Positions 55,430 to 62,917 of a stretch of DNA of 64,000 bases are shown here, piece by piece; the first letter of the stretch is position 1; each line of letters begins with the position of its first letter. This DNA comes from Candidatus Gastranaerophilales bacterium (GTDB taxonomy: Bacteria > Cyanobacteriota > Vampirovibrionia > Gastranaerophilales > Gastranaerophilaceae): the NCBI GenBank assembly GCA_017475485.1, contig JAFVFO010000012.1:1-64000 (forward strand), given 5' to 3'. The notes beneath the pieces are model-generated. The model saw only the letters and a list, made by a program, of their open reading frames with translations, was not told where the DNA came from and did no database searches. A program made the translations under genes and the position numbers.

Positions 55430-55774
55430 ATGACGACAGATGAAAAAGATTGCTTAAAGAGTGTTGAAAGTTATGACAAAACAGGCTTTAACTATACAAT
55501 GTCGTTATTTACCGGCAAGTATAAATTAACCGTTTTATATGCAATTTACAGGCATGAAATTATAAGATTTAATGAACTGCAAAGATATTTAAATATTTTA
55601 TCGCATAAAACTTTAAGCAATACCTTAAAGGAACTTGAGCATGACGATTTGATTATAAAACACGATTATAAAGAAATCCCGCCAAAAGTTGAATATAGTT
55701 TGTCGGATAAGGGTAAATCCTTTATTCCGATATTGTACGCTATGTGCGATTGGGGTGAAAAGTTCATTAAATAG
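55430..55774 (+). CDS. HxlR family winged-helix regulator
   Basis: A 114-residue winged-helix protein. GKYKLTVLYAIYRHEIIRFN, then ILSHKTLSNTLKELEHDDLI, is the typical HxlR core, and CDWGEKF ends it. HxlR proteins respond to redox or electrophile stress in well-studied cases. It has an early Cys, but that alone is weak evidence for redox sensing. It probably regulates the ester cyclase gene after it or the divergent truncated ORF. AAAGG precedes ATG 55430. Confidence 0.88.
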   Translation: MTTDEKDCLKSVESYDKTGFNYTMSLFTGKYKLTVLYAIYRHEIIRFNELQRYLNILSHKTLSNTLKELEHDDLIIKHDYKEIPPKVEYSLSDKGKSFIPILYAMCDWGEKFIK

Positions 55775-55843
55775 AAAATCTATTAGCATAAAAAACTTTT
55801 ATTGTTTGTTTATACTATCATAACTACATAAAGAGGGGTTTAT

Positions 55844-56260
55844 ATGAATTTAATTGAACGCAACAAAGAACTAATGAAAAAATTTGAAATAATGATTAAT
55901 ACTGCTGATGAAAAATTGGCAGAAGAATTGGTTGATAGCAATGCACCTTTTTATACCCCTGCAAGTCCTGAACCTTTGTATGGCGGTAAAGGATATTTAT
56001 CAGTTGTGCATTGGATGAGGTCCGGTTTTTCGGATGTTCAATGGCATATTACTGATTTGGTAGCTGATGTTGATAAGGTTGCTGTTAAATGGGATTTAAC
56101 AGGTACACATGACGGAGATTTTATGGGTATAAAACCAACAAATAAAAAGATTTCTGTTTGTGTAATGAATTTTTATTACTTCAATAAAGACGGTAAAGTT
56201 ACAAATGATATAGCAGCAGAAGGTATGATAGGCATTCTTCGCGGCATTGGAGCAATGTAG
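55844..56260 (+). CDS. SnoaL-like ester cyclase family protein
   Basis: A 138-residue NTF2-fold protein. SGFSDVQWHITDLVADVDKV and KWDLTGTHDGDFMGIKPTNK are typical SnoaL/ester-cyclase blocks. There is no signal peptide. The reaction is unknown; the fold accommodates many small-molecule substrates. An AGAGGGG site precedes ATG 55844. It lies 69 bp after HxlR on the same strand and 99 bp before the alcohol dehydrogenase, consistent with a small inducible group. Confidence 0.85.
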   Translation: MNLIERNKELMKKFEIMINTADEKLAEELVDSNAPFYTPASPEPLYGGKGYLSVVHWMRSGFSDVQWHITDLVADVDKVAVKWDLTGTHDGDFMGIKPTNKKISVCVMNFYYFNKDGKVTNDIAAEGMIGILRGIGAM

Positions 56261-56359
56261 TTACCTGAAGTTGAAACAACTTCATTTACAAGTTTTCCTG
56301 GCGGGAAGTAAAATTATGACCGAACAATGAGTAAGAGTATAAAATAAAGGAGATATATT

Positions 56360-57520
56360 ATGCAAAATTTTGATTATTGTACACCAACAAGACTTATTTT
56401 CGGAAAAGACTCTATTGAAAAATTACCTGATGTAATGAAACCCTGGAAAAGAATTTTATTAACTTATGGCGGCGGAAGTATTAAGAAAATCGGACTTTAT
56501 GACAAAGTAAAAGTTCTTTTAAAAGACTTTGAAATTTATGAATTATCGGGTATTCAGCCAAATCCGAAATATAACCCAAGTGTTTTAGACGGTGTTAAAA
56601 TCTGTAAAGAAAAAAATATTGACGTAATTTTAGCAGTAGGAGGCGGAAGTGTTTTGGATTGTTCTAAAGCAATAGCTGCAGGTGCAAAATATGATGGTGA
56701 GGCTTGGGATTTAATTACTTATAAAGTAAAAGCTAAAAGTGCATTGCCTATTGTTGATATTTTAACTTTGGCTGCAACAGGTTCTGAATATGATTGCGGA
56801 GGTGTTATTTCAAGAACGGAAACTAACGATAAAATTGGTTATATTGACCCTCTATTATTCCCTGTTTGTTCAATTTTAGACCCTGTTTATACATTTTCTG
56901 TTTCTAAAAAACAAACGGCAGCAGGCTGCGCTGATGCTATGAACCATGTTATGGAGCAGTATTTTACATCTGATACTACTCTTTTAAATGACGGATTTTG
57001 TGAAGCGGAATTAAAGAGCCTTATGGAAAATACAAAAGCATGTCTTGCTAATCCTGAGGATTACAGAGCAAGAGCAGAAATGATGTTATGCTGTACATAC
57101 GGATGTAATGGGATTTTGGCATTGGGTAACTCACCTTCAGGCTGGCCTTGTCATGCTATAGAACATGCATTAAGCGCATATTATGATATTACCCATGGTG
57201 AAGGGCTTGCAATAATTACACCACGCTGGATGAAACATATTTTATCCGATAAAACAATAGACAGATTTGTAAAATATGGTGTTAATGTATTCGACATTGA
57301 TAAAAATCTTGAAAGTTACGAAATTGCAAATAAAGCGATTGATGAAACATATAAATTCTTTGAATCAATAGGTATTCCAATGCACTTAAAAGATGTAGGA
57401 ATTGATGACAAGAGAATTGATGAAATGGCTCATCATATTGCAGTAAATGAAGGACTCGATCGGGCTTATATACCATTATTGGAAGAAGATATTAAGTCAA
57501 TTCTTTTAGCGTCATTATAA
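56360..57520 (+). CDS. Iron-containing alcohol dehydrogenase (BDH/YqhD type)
   Basis: A 386-residue enzyme. VGGGSVLDCSKAIAAGAKY is the NAD(P)-binding segment and TLAATGSEYDCGGVISR the substrate loop. Metal ligands appear in CADAMNHVMEQYF and CHAIEHALSAYYDITHGEGL (Asp and three His). The substrate is probably a short-chain aldehyde or alcohol such as butanal. AAAGGAG precedes ATG 56360. It sits next to an ester cyclase and HxlR gene, as in many detoxification loci. Confidence 0.92.
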   Translation: MQNFDYCTPTRLIFGKDSIEKLPDVMKPWKRILLTYGGGSIKKIGLYDKVKVLLKDFEIYELSGIQPNPKYNPSVLDGVKICKEKNIDVILAVGGGSVLDCSKAIAAGAKYDGEAWDLITYKVKAKSALPIVDILTLAATGSEYDCGGVISRTETNDKIGYIDPLLFPVCSILDPVYTFSVSKKQTAAGCADAMNHVMEQYFTSDTTLLNDGFCEAELKSLMENTKACLANPEDYRARAEMMLCCTYGCNGILALGNSPSGWPCHAIEHALSAYYDITHGEGLAIITPRWMKHILSDKTIDRFVKYGVNVFDIDKNLESYEIANKAIDETYKFFESIGIPMHLKDVGIDDKRIDEMAHHIAVNEGLDRAYIPLLEEDIKSILLASL

Positions 57521-57699
57521 GCAATCGAACCTCCTAAAACACAATTGCATACTGATTTTAAGGCTAATGCTCATCAGAGTTTTATTTTGATGTATTTTTT
57601 ACCCGAGCGAAAGAGCTTGAATATATCAAAGACAAAGGAATTGCCAAAATCCGCCGAATCCGAACCTTTGGTGTTCTTGTTCTTGAATTCTGACAAATT

Positions 57700-57790
57700 T
57701 TAATCAACTAATGACAAACATTTATCTTTTATATCAAGTGCAATATCTTTCGCTTGTTTTTCTTTTATGCCAATATTTTTTGCGACAGCC
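57700..57790 (-). pseudogene. Short gene fragment, possibly HipA-like C-terminus
   Basis: On the minus strand 57790-57700 reads AVAKNIGIKEKQAKDIALDI and continues to CLSLVD-stop, a helical tail like that of some HipA proteins. The frame is closed by stops inside the repeat element starting at 57792, so the rest of the gene has been lost. The match is from pattern memory and is weak. Confidence 0.3.
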
Positions 57791-57791
57791 A

Positions 57792-57960
57792 GTGTAGATT
57801 ATCAGAGAGATTGAGAAAAGTACCACCGGAAGTTTGAGAGAATTCTCAAACTTTTTAAGTTTCGAGGGAAGAATTTCAAAACTTACTGATAAAAACTCTC
57901 AAATTCTCTGATAATTTATTCTCAAAGTTAGTGATACTTTTTTGATGAGTTTTGTGTTCT
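57792..57960 (+). repeat. Iteron/hairpin repeat, copy A
   Basis: About 165 bp, very similar to copies B and C. It starts GTGTAGATTATCAGAGAG. It contains a 10-bp perfect hairpin (AAGTTTGAGA-GAAT-TCTCAAACTT, 57830-57853). The left-end ATTATCAGAGAGATTGAGA pairs with TCTCAAATTCTCTGATAAT on the right with two mismatches. Right of the hairpin, CTGATAA-type units recur about every 22-23 bp. No coding frame. Confidence 0.85.
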
Positions 57961-57974
57961 TTTATATTCAATTA

Positions 57975-59159
57975 TTAAACTTTTCGCATTGTTATAGCAT
58001 TTTGCGGACATACATGCGAACATAATGAACACCCTGCACAAACATTTTTATCCACCTCAATACACGATTCAGTCTTTTTCAAGGCATTATATTCGGATTC
58101 AGAACATATATTAACGCATTTACCGCACTTTCCGCATTTTTCATTATCTATATTCGGATACAAGTGGTTCTTTTTGTTTAATTTTTCGTGTGAGGTAATT
58201 TTTGGAATTGCAATATTTTTCAATTCTTTAAGATTTTCCATTCCTTTTGTTTCAAGATAGTTTAATAATCCTGATTTTAAGTTATTGATTATACTATAGC
58301 CGTTTATCATAACTTCAGTACAAATTTGAACAGCATCAGAACCTAGTGCTATGTATTGTGCGGTATCTTGCCAATTTGTAATTCCCCCTATGCCTAAAAT
58401 CGGCAAATCAGAGCATTGTCTTAACTGTGCAACACACTTAAATCCGATTGGTTTTACAATTTCACCCGAGCAGCCTCCGTATGTTGAATATCCGTCGATA
58501 CAGAGGTTTGGTTCTAATGTATCGAGATTTACTCCCATAAATCCCTGAACAGTATTTATTGCGGCAAATCCGTCACAACCTGCTTTTTCAACAGCTTTTG
58601 CAATCCATGTAATATCAGTTACATTTGGTGTTAGTTTTACAAAAACAGGTTTGTTTGCAATTGATTTTACCCATGAAGTTATTAAAATAGATATTTCAGC
58701 ACTTGTTCCTATAGCCATACCGATATTTCTTTCAGGCATACCATGAGGGCAGGAAAAATTCAATTCATAAGCATCAATAGGAGTATCATTCAGGGTTTGC
58801 ACAAGATTTTGCCACGCATCACGTTCGACAGGAGCCATAATGCTCGCAATAATAACTTTATTTGGATGCTTTTTCTTTAAATATTTAATGCCGTCACACC
58901 AGTATTGAACAGTTTTATGACTTAATAATTCTATGTTTTGAAATCCTATAACTTTACCTTTTGATTTCATTGTTTCATAACGTGGACTTGTTTCGGTCAT
59001 TTCTAAATTATCAGGCGTAATTGTTTTAAGGACTGCTCCGCCCCAGCCCATTTCAAAGGCTTTATCTATACTTTCAACCAATGCCGTAGGTGGTGCAGAA
59101 GCAAGTAAAAATGGATTTTCAAATTCTATTCCTAATACTGATGTTTTTAATGTCGGCAT
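57975..59159 (-). CDS. preA: Dihydropyrimidine dehydrogenase-type PreA (dihydroorotate dehydrogenase-like)
   Basis: A 394-residue protein. The N-terminal ~300 residues are a dihydroorotate dehydrogenase-like TIM barrel with ENPFLLASAPPT, ELNFSCPHGMPERNIGMA and FVKLTPNVTDI. The C-terminal part has two [4Fe-4S] motifs: CGKCGKCVNIC and CAGCSLCSHVCP. PreA normally works with the flavoprotein PreT to reduce uracil and thymine with NADH. No preT is present here. I start at ATG 59159, with GAGGG 8 bases upstream; an in-frame TTG at 59174 is an alternative. The nucleoside transporter gene upstream fits pyrimidine degradation. Confidence 0.9.
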   Translation of the reverse strand: MPTLKTSVLGIEFENPFLLASAPPTALVESIDKAFEMGWGGAVLKTITPDNLEMTETSPRYETMKSKGKVIGFQNIELLSHKTVQYWCDGIKYLKKKHPNKVIIASIMAPVERDAWQNLVQTLNDTPIDAYELNFSCPHGMPERNIGMAIGTSAEISILITSWVKSIANKPVFVKLTPNVTDITWIAKAVEKAGCDGFAAINTVQGFMGVNLDTLEPNLCIDGYSTYGGCSGEIVKPIGFKCVAQLRQCSDLPILGIGGITNWQDTAQYIALGSDAVQICTEVMINGYSIINNLKSGLLNYLETKGMENLKELKNIAIPKITSHEKLNKKNHLYPNIDNEKCGKCGKCVNICSESEYNALKKTESCIEVDKNVCAGCSLCSHVCPQNAITMRKV

Positions 59160-59192
59160 ATCAAAATCCCTCAAATTCTTTACTTTAAATGT

Positions 59193-60416
59193 TTATCCTA
59201 TATGGAACAATCCCGCAATTGTTCCTGTTATTATCGTTGCAAGTGTTGCAGCCAATAAACTTTTATAGCAAATTGAAGTTATTAATCCTGTTTTTTCGGG
59301 TGCAAGAGCAACTGCACCGCCAACAGCAATACTTAAAGATTCGATACTTGTAAATCCGCATAGGGCATAAGAAGCTATAATTGCACTATGCGTTGATATT
59401 GTACCGGCTTTAATTGCCTCGCTTAATCCAACGTATGACGGCACTTCCGTCATAATAAGTCTTGTGCCTAAAAATTCTCCGACCATTGATGTATCTTGCG
59501 GAGCAACACCCATCAAGAAAGCAACCGGTTTAAATATAAATCCTAAACATTTTGCAATAGTTATATCAGTGAAATAGCTTAGGCATAAATTAAAAATACC
59601 CAATATGCCTATTACCGCAACAAGCAGTACGACAATTCCCATAATCATTTTACCGCCGTCCATTGCACCGTTTACAATACTGCCCGTAAAAGTTTTTGCA
59701 GACTCGGGAACTTCAATCTTCATTTCATTTTCTTCCGGAGTTTCTGTTTCAGGTTCCATAATCTTTGCTATCATAATTGCATTAGGGATTGACAATACCG
59801 TAGCACCCACCAAATGCCCTGCTATTGTCGGGATTTTATCGTTAAGAAGTGAAACATACAAAGCCAACATTGATGAAGCTATTGTTGACATGAAAACCGT
59901 AAAAATCAGGAACAATTGAGAGCGGGTTAATGTTTTAAAATAAGGTCTGATACTTGTAAAAGATTCTATACCTACAAACATATTGCTTGCAGAACAGATT
60001 GCTTCAACTGCGCTTATACCAAAAAATTTCTTTACAAATTTTGCTATGGTTACAATAATGAACGGTAAAACTCTTAAATAATACAGCAGGCTGCAAAGTG
60101 ATGCAAAAATTATTATAAATGTTAAACTTTGGAATATTAAAATAAATCCCTGTTCAGAGTTTGCTGCGCCCAAAGAACCAAATACAAAAACAACACCTTC
60201 TCTCGCTGATTCTATAACTTTTGAAAAGAAATTGCTAAATGCTAATAGTACATCTCTGCTTCTCGGCAATAAGAAAATAATTGTTCCAATAACCAATTCA
60301 AGAGAAAATGCTGTTAAAATTGTTCTAAAATTAACTGATTTTTTATTACTGCTGCATAACCAAGCAATAAAAAGAAAAACAAATATTCCGATTAATCCTA
60401 TAAATTTTTGTGACAT
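59193..60416 (-). CDS. nupC: NupC-type concentrative nucleoside transporter
   Basis: A 407-residue membrane protein of the CNT family with about nine helices. NMFVGIESFTSIRPYF and LIMTEVPSYVGLSEAI are CNT-like segments for nucleoside and cation contact. It should import pyrimidine nucleosides with protons or Na+. It lies 18 bp upstream of preA's extended start and reads in the same direction, so the two likely form a pyrimidine salvage or degradation operon. No nucleoside hydrolase is seen nearby. Confidence 0.9.
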   Translation of the reverse strand: MSQKFIGLIGIFVFLFIAWLCSSNKKSVNFRTILTAFSLELVIGTIIFLLPRSRDVLLAFSNFFSKVIESAREGVVFVFGSLGAANSEQGFILIFQSLTFIIIFASLCSLLYYLRVLPFIIVTIAKFVKKFFGISAVEAICSASNMFVGIESFTSIRPYFKTLTRSQLFLIFTVFMSTIASSMLALYVSLLNDKIPTIAGHLVGATVLSIPNAIMIAKIMEPETETPEENEMKIEVPESAKTFTGSIVNGAMDGGKMIMGIVVLLVAVIGILGIFNLCLSYFTDITIAKCLGFIFKPVAFLMGVAPQDTSMVGEFLGTRLIMTEVPSYVGLSEAIKAGTISTHSAIIASYALCGFTSIESLSIAVGGAVALAPEKTGLITSICYKSLLAATLATIITGTIAGLFHIG

Positions 60417-60586
60417 AAACTCTCCTGATTTTATAAGTTCGTCTTTTTTATTACATTTTGATCCAAAATTTGATTAAATACCCCGAAAGTATTGTAACAC
60501 AAAATTAAATTGTGAAAAAAATTAGAGATTTGGGGCTTAAACTTTTATTATTATAAACATAAGTTAGTATCTTGGAATTAAAGGAT

Positions 60587-61171
60587 TTAAATATTATTTA
60601 ACCATTTTATAATTTGCTCTTTTGTGAGTATAATTCCGTTTTCAAACATGAATAAAGGTTGTTTGATATCTTTTGCATTTGTTGAATTCTTAACCTCGTT
60701 AATTATTTTCTTTTTGCTTGCACCGCCTGAATATGTAAAAAACGGAATTAAGGTTTTATTTTCAAAGTTATTGTTTTTTAAAAATGCCTTGGCGGGTAAC
60801 GAAACAGAAAAATTCCAGATCGGAGAGCCGACAAAAATAATATCATAATTTGAAATATCGATATTATTTATTTGAGGCAAAACCCCCTCTTTCATTTGCT
60901 TTCTTATAAGTTTTGACATTGTAAAAATATTATTCGGGTATTTTTCAATTAATTCAATTTGTTTTATATCTCCGCCGACAATAAAACGGATACTTTCTGC
61001 AATACTTTTTGTATTACCTATATTTGAATAATAAACGATTAATATTTTTTTATTCGTTAATATTTCGGGAGGATAATATTTAATATTTTTTAATTCGTTG
61101 ATTTTAAAAATCGCTACTATAAATAACGTCAAAAATACAAAAATTATTCCGAATGCATAAATTTTCATCAT
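60587..61171 (-). CDS. Membrane-anchored flavodoxin-like protein
   Basis: A 194-residue protein with one N-terminal membrane helix (FGIIFVFLTLFIVAIF), then a flavodoxin domain. The phosphate loop is VYYSNIGNTKSIAESI, with SNIGNT in place of the usual S-x-TGNT. VGSPIWNFSVSLPAKAF and the terminal region fit the FMN site. Membrane anchoring is unusual for flavodoxins and suggests electron transfer to an envelope partner. It is isolated, with 170 bp after it and none of its partners known. Confidence 0.82.
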   Translation of the reverse strand: MMKIYAFGIIFVFLTLFIVAIFKINELKNIKYYPPEILTNKKILIVYYSNIGNTKSIAESIRFIVGGDIKQIELIEKYPNNIFTMSKLIRKQMKEGVLPQINNIDISNYDIIFVGSPIWNFSVSLPAKAFLKNNNFENKTLIPFFTYSGGASKKKIINEVKNSTNAKDIKQPLFMFENGIILTKEQIIKWLNNI

Positions 61172-61391
61172 ATTTAGATTATACGATAAAGGAATAGAAT
61201 ATGCTAAACTTTATCTGATTTCTTTTAGTTCGGTTCATTTTTAGCAATTGATACAAAATATGTCTGAAATATGCAGTATTATTATCGAATAGACTTGACT
61301 TGTCTAAAAACAGAGTTAAGATGAATAGTGACATAGCAAGCGTTTGAAGACTTAACAGGTTCGTGTCCAGCGCAAGCGAGCAGAGTGCGAA

Positions 61392-61432
61392 GTGTTTTTG
61401 CAAAAAGAACAAAGTTCTTTGAAGCAAAACAC
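61392..61432. other. Large imperfect hairpin
   Basis: GTGTTTTTGC pairs with GCAAAACAC, and the inner AAGAAC pairs with GTTCTT around an AAA loop, with a small bulge. It sits in a locally GC-richer stretch. There is no T-run after it, so it is not a simple terminator. It may be a structured RNA or an integration-site feature. Confidence 0.45.
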
Positions 61433-61520
61433 GTAGGCACGTTTAATGCGAGCGCAGCAAGACAACCCAGGCAGTTTTAAGAGTTTGTGTATATAGTTAT
61501 AGTTGACTGGGTTTTAATGG

Positions 61521-61612
61521 TGTAAATTATCAGAGAGATTGAGAAAAGTACCCTCGGAAGTTTGAGAGAATTCTCAAACTTTTTAAGTTCTCGAGGAAGA
61601 ATTTCAAAACTT
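61521..61612 (+). repeat. Iteron/hairpin repeat, copy B (truncated)
   Basis: Matches the first ~92 bp of copies A and C, including the AAGTTTGAGA-GAAT-TCTCAAACTT hairpin, then ends after TTTCAAAACTT. A perfect 11-bp direct repeat, GGTTTTAATGG, lies immediately before it (61510-61520) and 12 bases after it (61624-61634), like a target-site duplication. Confidence 0.8.
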
Positions 61613-61700
61613 CCGTCTTGGTAGGTTTTAATGGGACATTTGAAAAAACATTTTTCAGCCGTCTTTCGGCTTTACGTTTGAATTACATCCCCTTCCGAGT

Positions 61701-61867
61701 GTGTAGATTATCAGAGAGATTGAGAAAAGTACCCCCGGAAGTTTGAGAGAATTCTCAAACTTTTTAAGTTTCGATGGAAGAATTTCAAAACTTACTGATA
61801 AAAACTCTCAAATTCTCTGATAATTCATTCTCAAAGTTACTGATAAATTTTTGATAAGTTGTGTGTT
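61701..61867 (+). repeat. Iteron/hairpin repeat, copy C
   Basis: Nearly identical to copy A over ~165 bp, in the same orientation. GATAA occurs at 61797, 61819, 61842 and 61853, spaced 22, 23 and 11 bp, roughly whole helical turns. It lies 75 bp before the methyltransferase gene, so it may carry regulatory sites for it. Confidence 0.85.
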
Positions 61868-61941
61868 AATAATAAAAAATAATTTGGTCTTGTTTGTTAT
61901 ATAATGCTCTTAGAGTTTCTAACTAATTTGGAAGTATTATA

Positions 61942-62913
61942 GTGAGCAAACCATTATATTCTACAAAACTAGGCAAATACTATATTGATAAATGTGAAAA
62001 TTTTATCAAACATTCTAGGTTGCAAGGAAAGGTTCAATTAATTTTAACATCGCCGCCTTTTCCACTTAATAAAAAGAAGAAATATGGAAATTTTTGTGGC
62101 GAAGAATATAAAGCATGGTTTGTAAGCCTAGCTCCATTGTTTGAAAGTTTATTAACTGATAATGGTTCAATCGTAATAGAAATGGGAAATTCATGGGAAA
62201 AAGGTCGCCCTGTGCAATCACTACTTCATTTAAAATCATTGATGGAATTTGTTGAAAATCAAGATGCAAGTTTAAGATTGTGTCAAGAGTTTATTTGCTA
62301 TAATCCTGCTAGATTGCCCTCGCCAGCTGAATGGGTGACTGTAAAAAAAATACGTGCCATTGATAGTTTTACACATATCTGGTGGATGTCAAAAAACGAT
62401 TATCCTAAAGCTAACAATCAAAGAATTTTAAGGCCATATAGCAAAAGTATGCAAAAATTACTTTCGAGTGGGAAATATAATGCCGGCGCAAGGCCTTCTG
62501 AGCACAAGATAAGCGAAAAAAGTTTTTTGAAAGAAAATAAGGGAAGTATATCGCATAATGTTTTGGAACTTTCTTCAGTTAATGGAGAAGATTTAAGGTT
62601 ACCATATTCTATGTTGAGCATAGCAAATACCAAATCAAATGATTTTTACACAAGAACTTGTAAAGACCGGAATATTACACCTCATCCGGCAAGAATGCCA
62701 TTGGAATTAGCCAGTTTTTTTATTGATTTTTTAACTGATGAAGGAGATATCGTATTCGATCCTTTTGGGGGAAGTAATACTACAGGTTTTTGTGCAGAAA
62801 AAGCTAATAGAAAATGGATAAGCATAGAAGCAAATGGAGATTATGGTAAACAATCCATGATTAGATTCGAAGATCCCACAATAAAAACAAAAATTAAAAC
62901 AAATATGGAGTAA
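61942..62913 (+). CDS. DNA methyltransferase, beta-class N4-cytosine type
   Basis: A 323-residue site-specific DNA methyltransferase. The catalytic motif IV is TSPPFP near residue 36, typical of N4-cytosine enzymes (DPPY is usual for N6-adenine). The SAM-binding motif I, FDPFGGSNTTGF, is near residue 272, after motif IV, which is the beta-class order. It starts at GTG 61942 with GGAAG 7 bases upstream. The next gene is a HerA-like ATPase 4 bp away, so this is a modification gene inside a defence-type operon, probably protecting self DNA. A solitary regulatory methyltransferase is possible. Confidence 0.9.
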   Translation: MSKPLYSTKLGKYYIDKCENFIKHSRLQGKVQLILTSPPFPLNKKKKYGNFCGEEYKAWFVSLAPLFESLLTDNGSIVIEMGNSWEKGRPVQSLLHLKSLMEFVENQDASLRLCQEFICYNPARLPSPAEWVTVKKIRAIDSFTHIWWMSKNDYPKANNQRILRPYSKSMQKLLSSGKYNAGARPSEHKISEKSFLKENKGSISHNVLELSSVNGEDLRLPYSMLSIANTKSNDFYTRTCKDRNITPHPARMPLELASFFIDFLTDEGDIVFDPFGGSNTTGFCAEKANRKWISIEANGDYGKQSMIRFEDPTIKTKIKTNME

Positions 62914-62917
62914 TGGT

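Larger units (their letters stand above)
57521..57974. other. 454-bp gap with decayed sequence and a repeat copy
   Basis: No complete gene. It holds a short HipA-like C-terminal fragment on the minus strand (57700-57790) and the first copy of the iteron repeat (57792-57960). A 39-codon open stretch ending at about 57697 on the plus strand is not convincing. The sequence looks like a degraded insertion site. Confidence 0.55.
61172..61941. other. 770-bp gene-free region with two repeat copies and hairpins
   Basis: No supported gene. It has a higher-GC stretch (about 61350-61470) with a hairpin at 61392-61432. An AACCCAG ... CTGGGTT pair (61464-61513) follows, then repeat copy B (61521-61612), a small AGCCG-CGGCT hairpin near 61665 and repeat copy C (61701-61867). 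The DNA methyltransferase gene starts 75 bp after copy C. An 82-codon minus-strand frame at 61179-61427 runs through the structured part and looks spurious. Confidence 0.6.

Noticed and set aside
57573..57697. 39-codon plus-strand frame after the alcohol dehydrogenase
   Set aside because: No start with a ribosome-binding site and no recognisable family; an overlapping frame is equally open.
61179..61427. 82-codon minus-strand frame in the structured intergenic stretch
   Set aside because: It runs through hairpin DNA, has no convincing ribosome-binding site or domain and looks like a chance frame.
57792..61867. CRISPR array
   Set aside because: The repeat units are ~165 bp, only three copies exist and spacing is irregular (3.7 kb and 180 bp), with no short direct repeats alternating with spacers and no cas genes.
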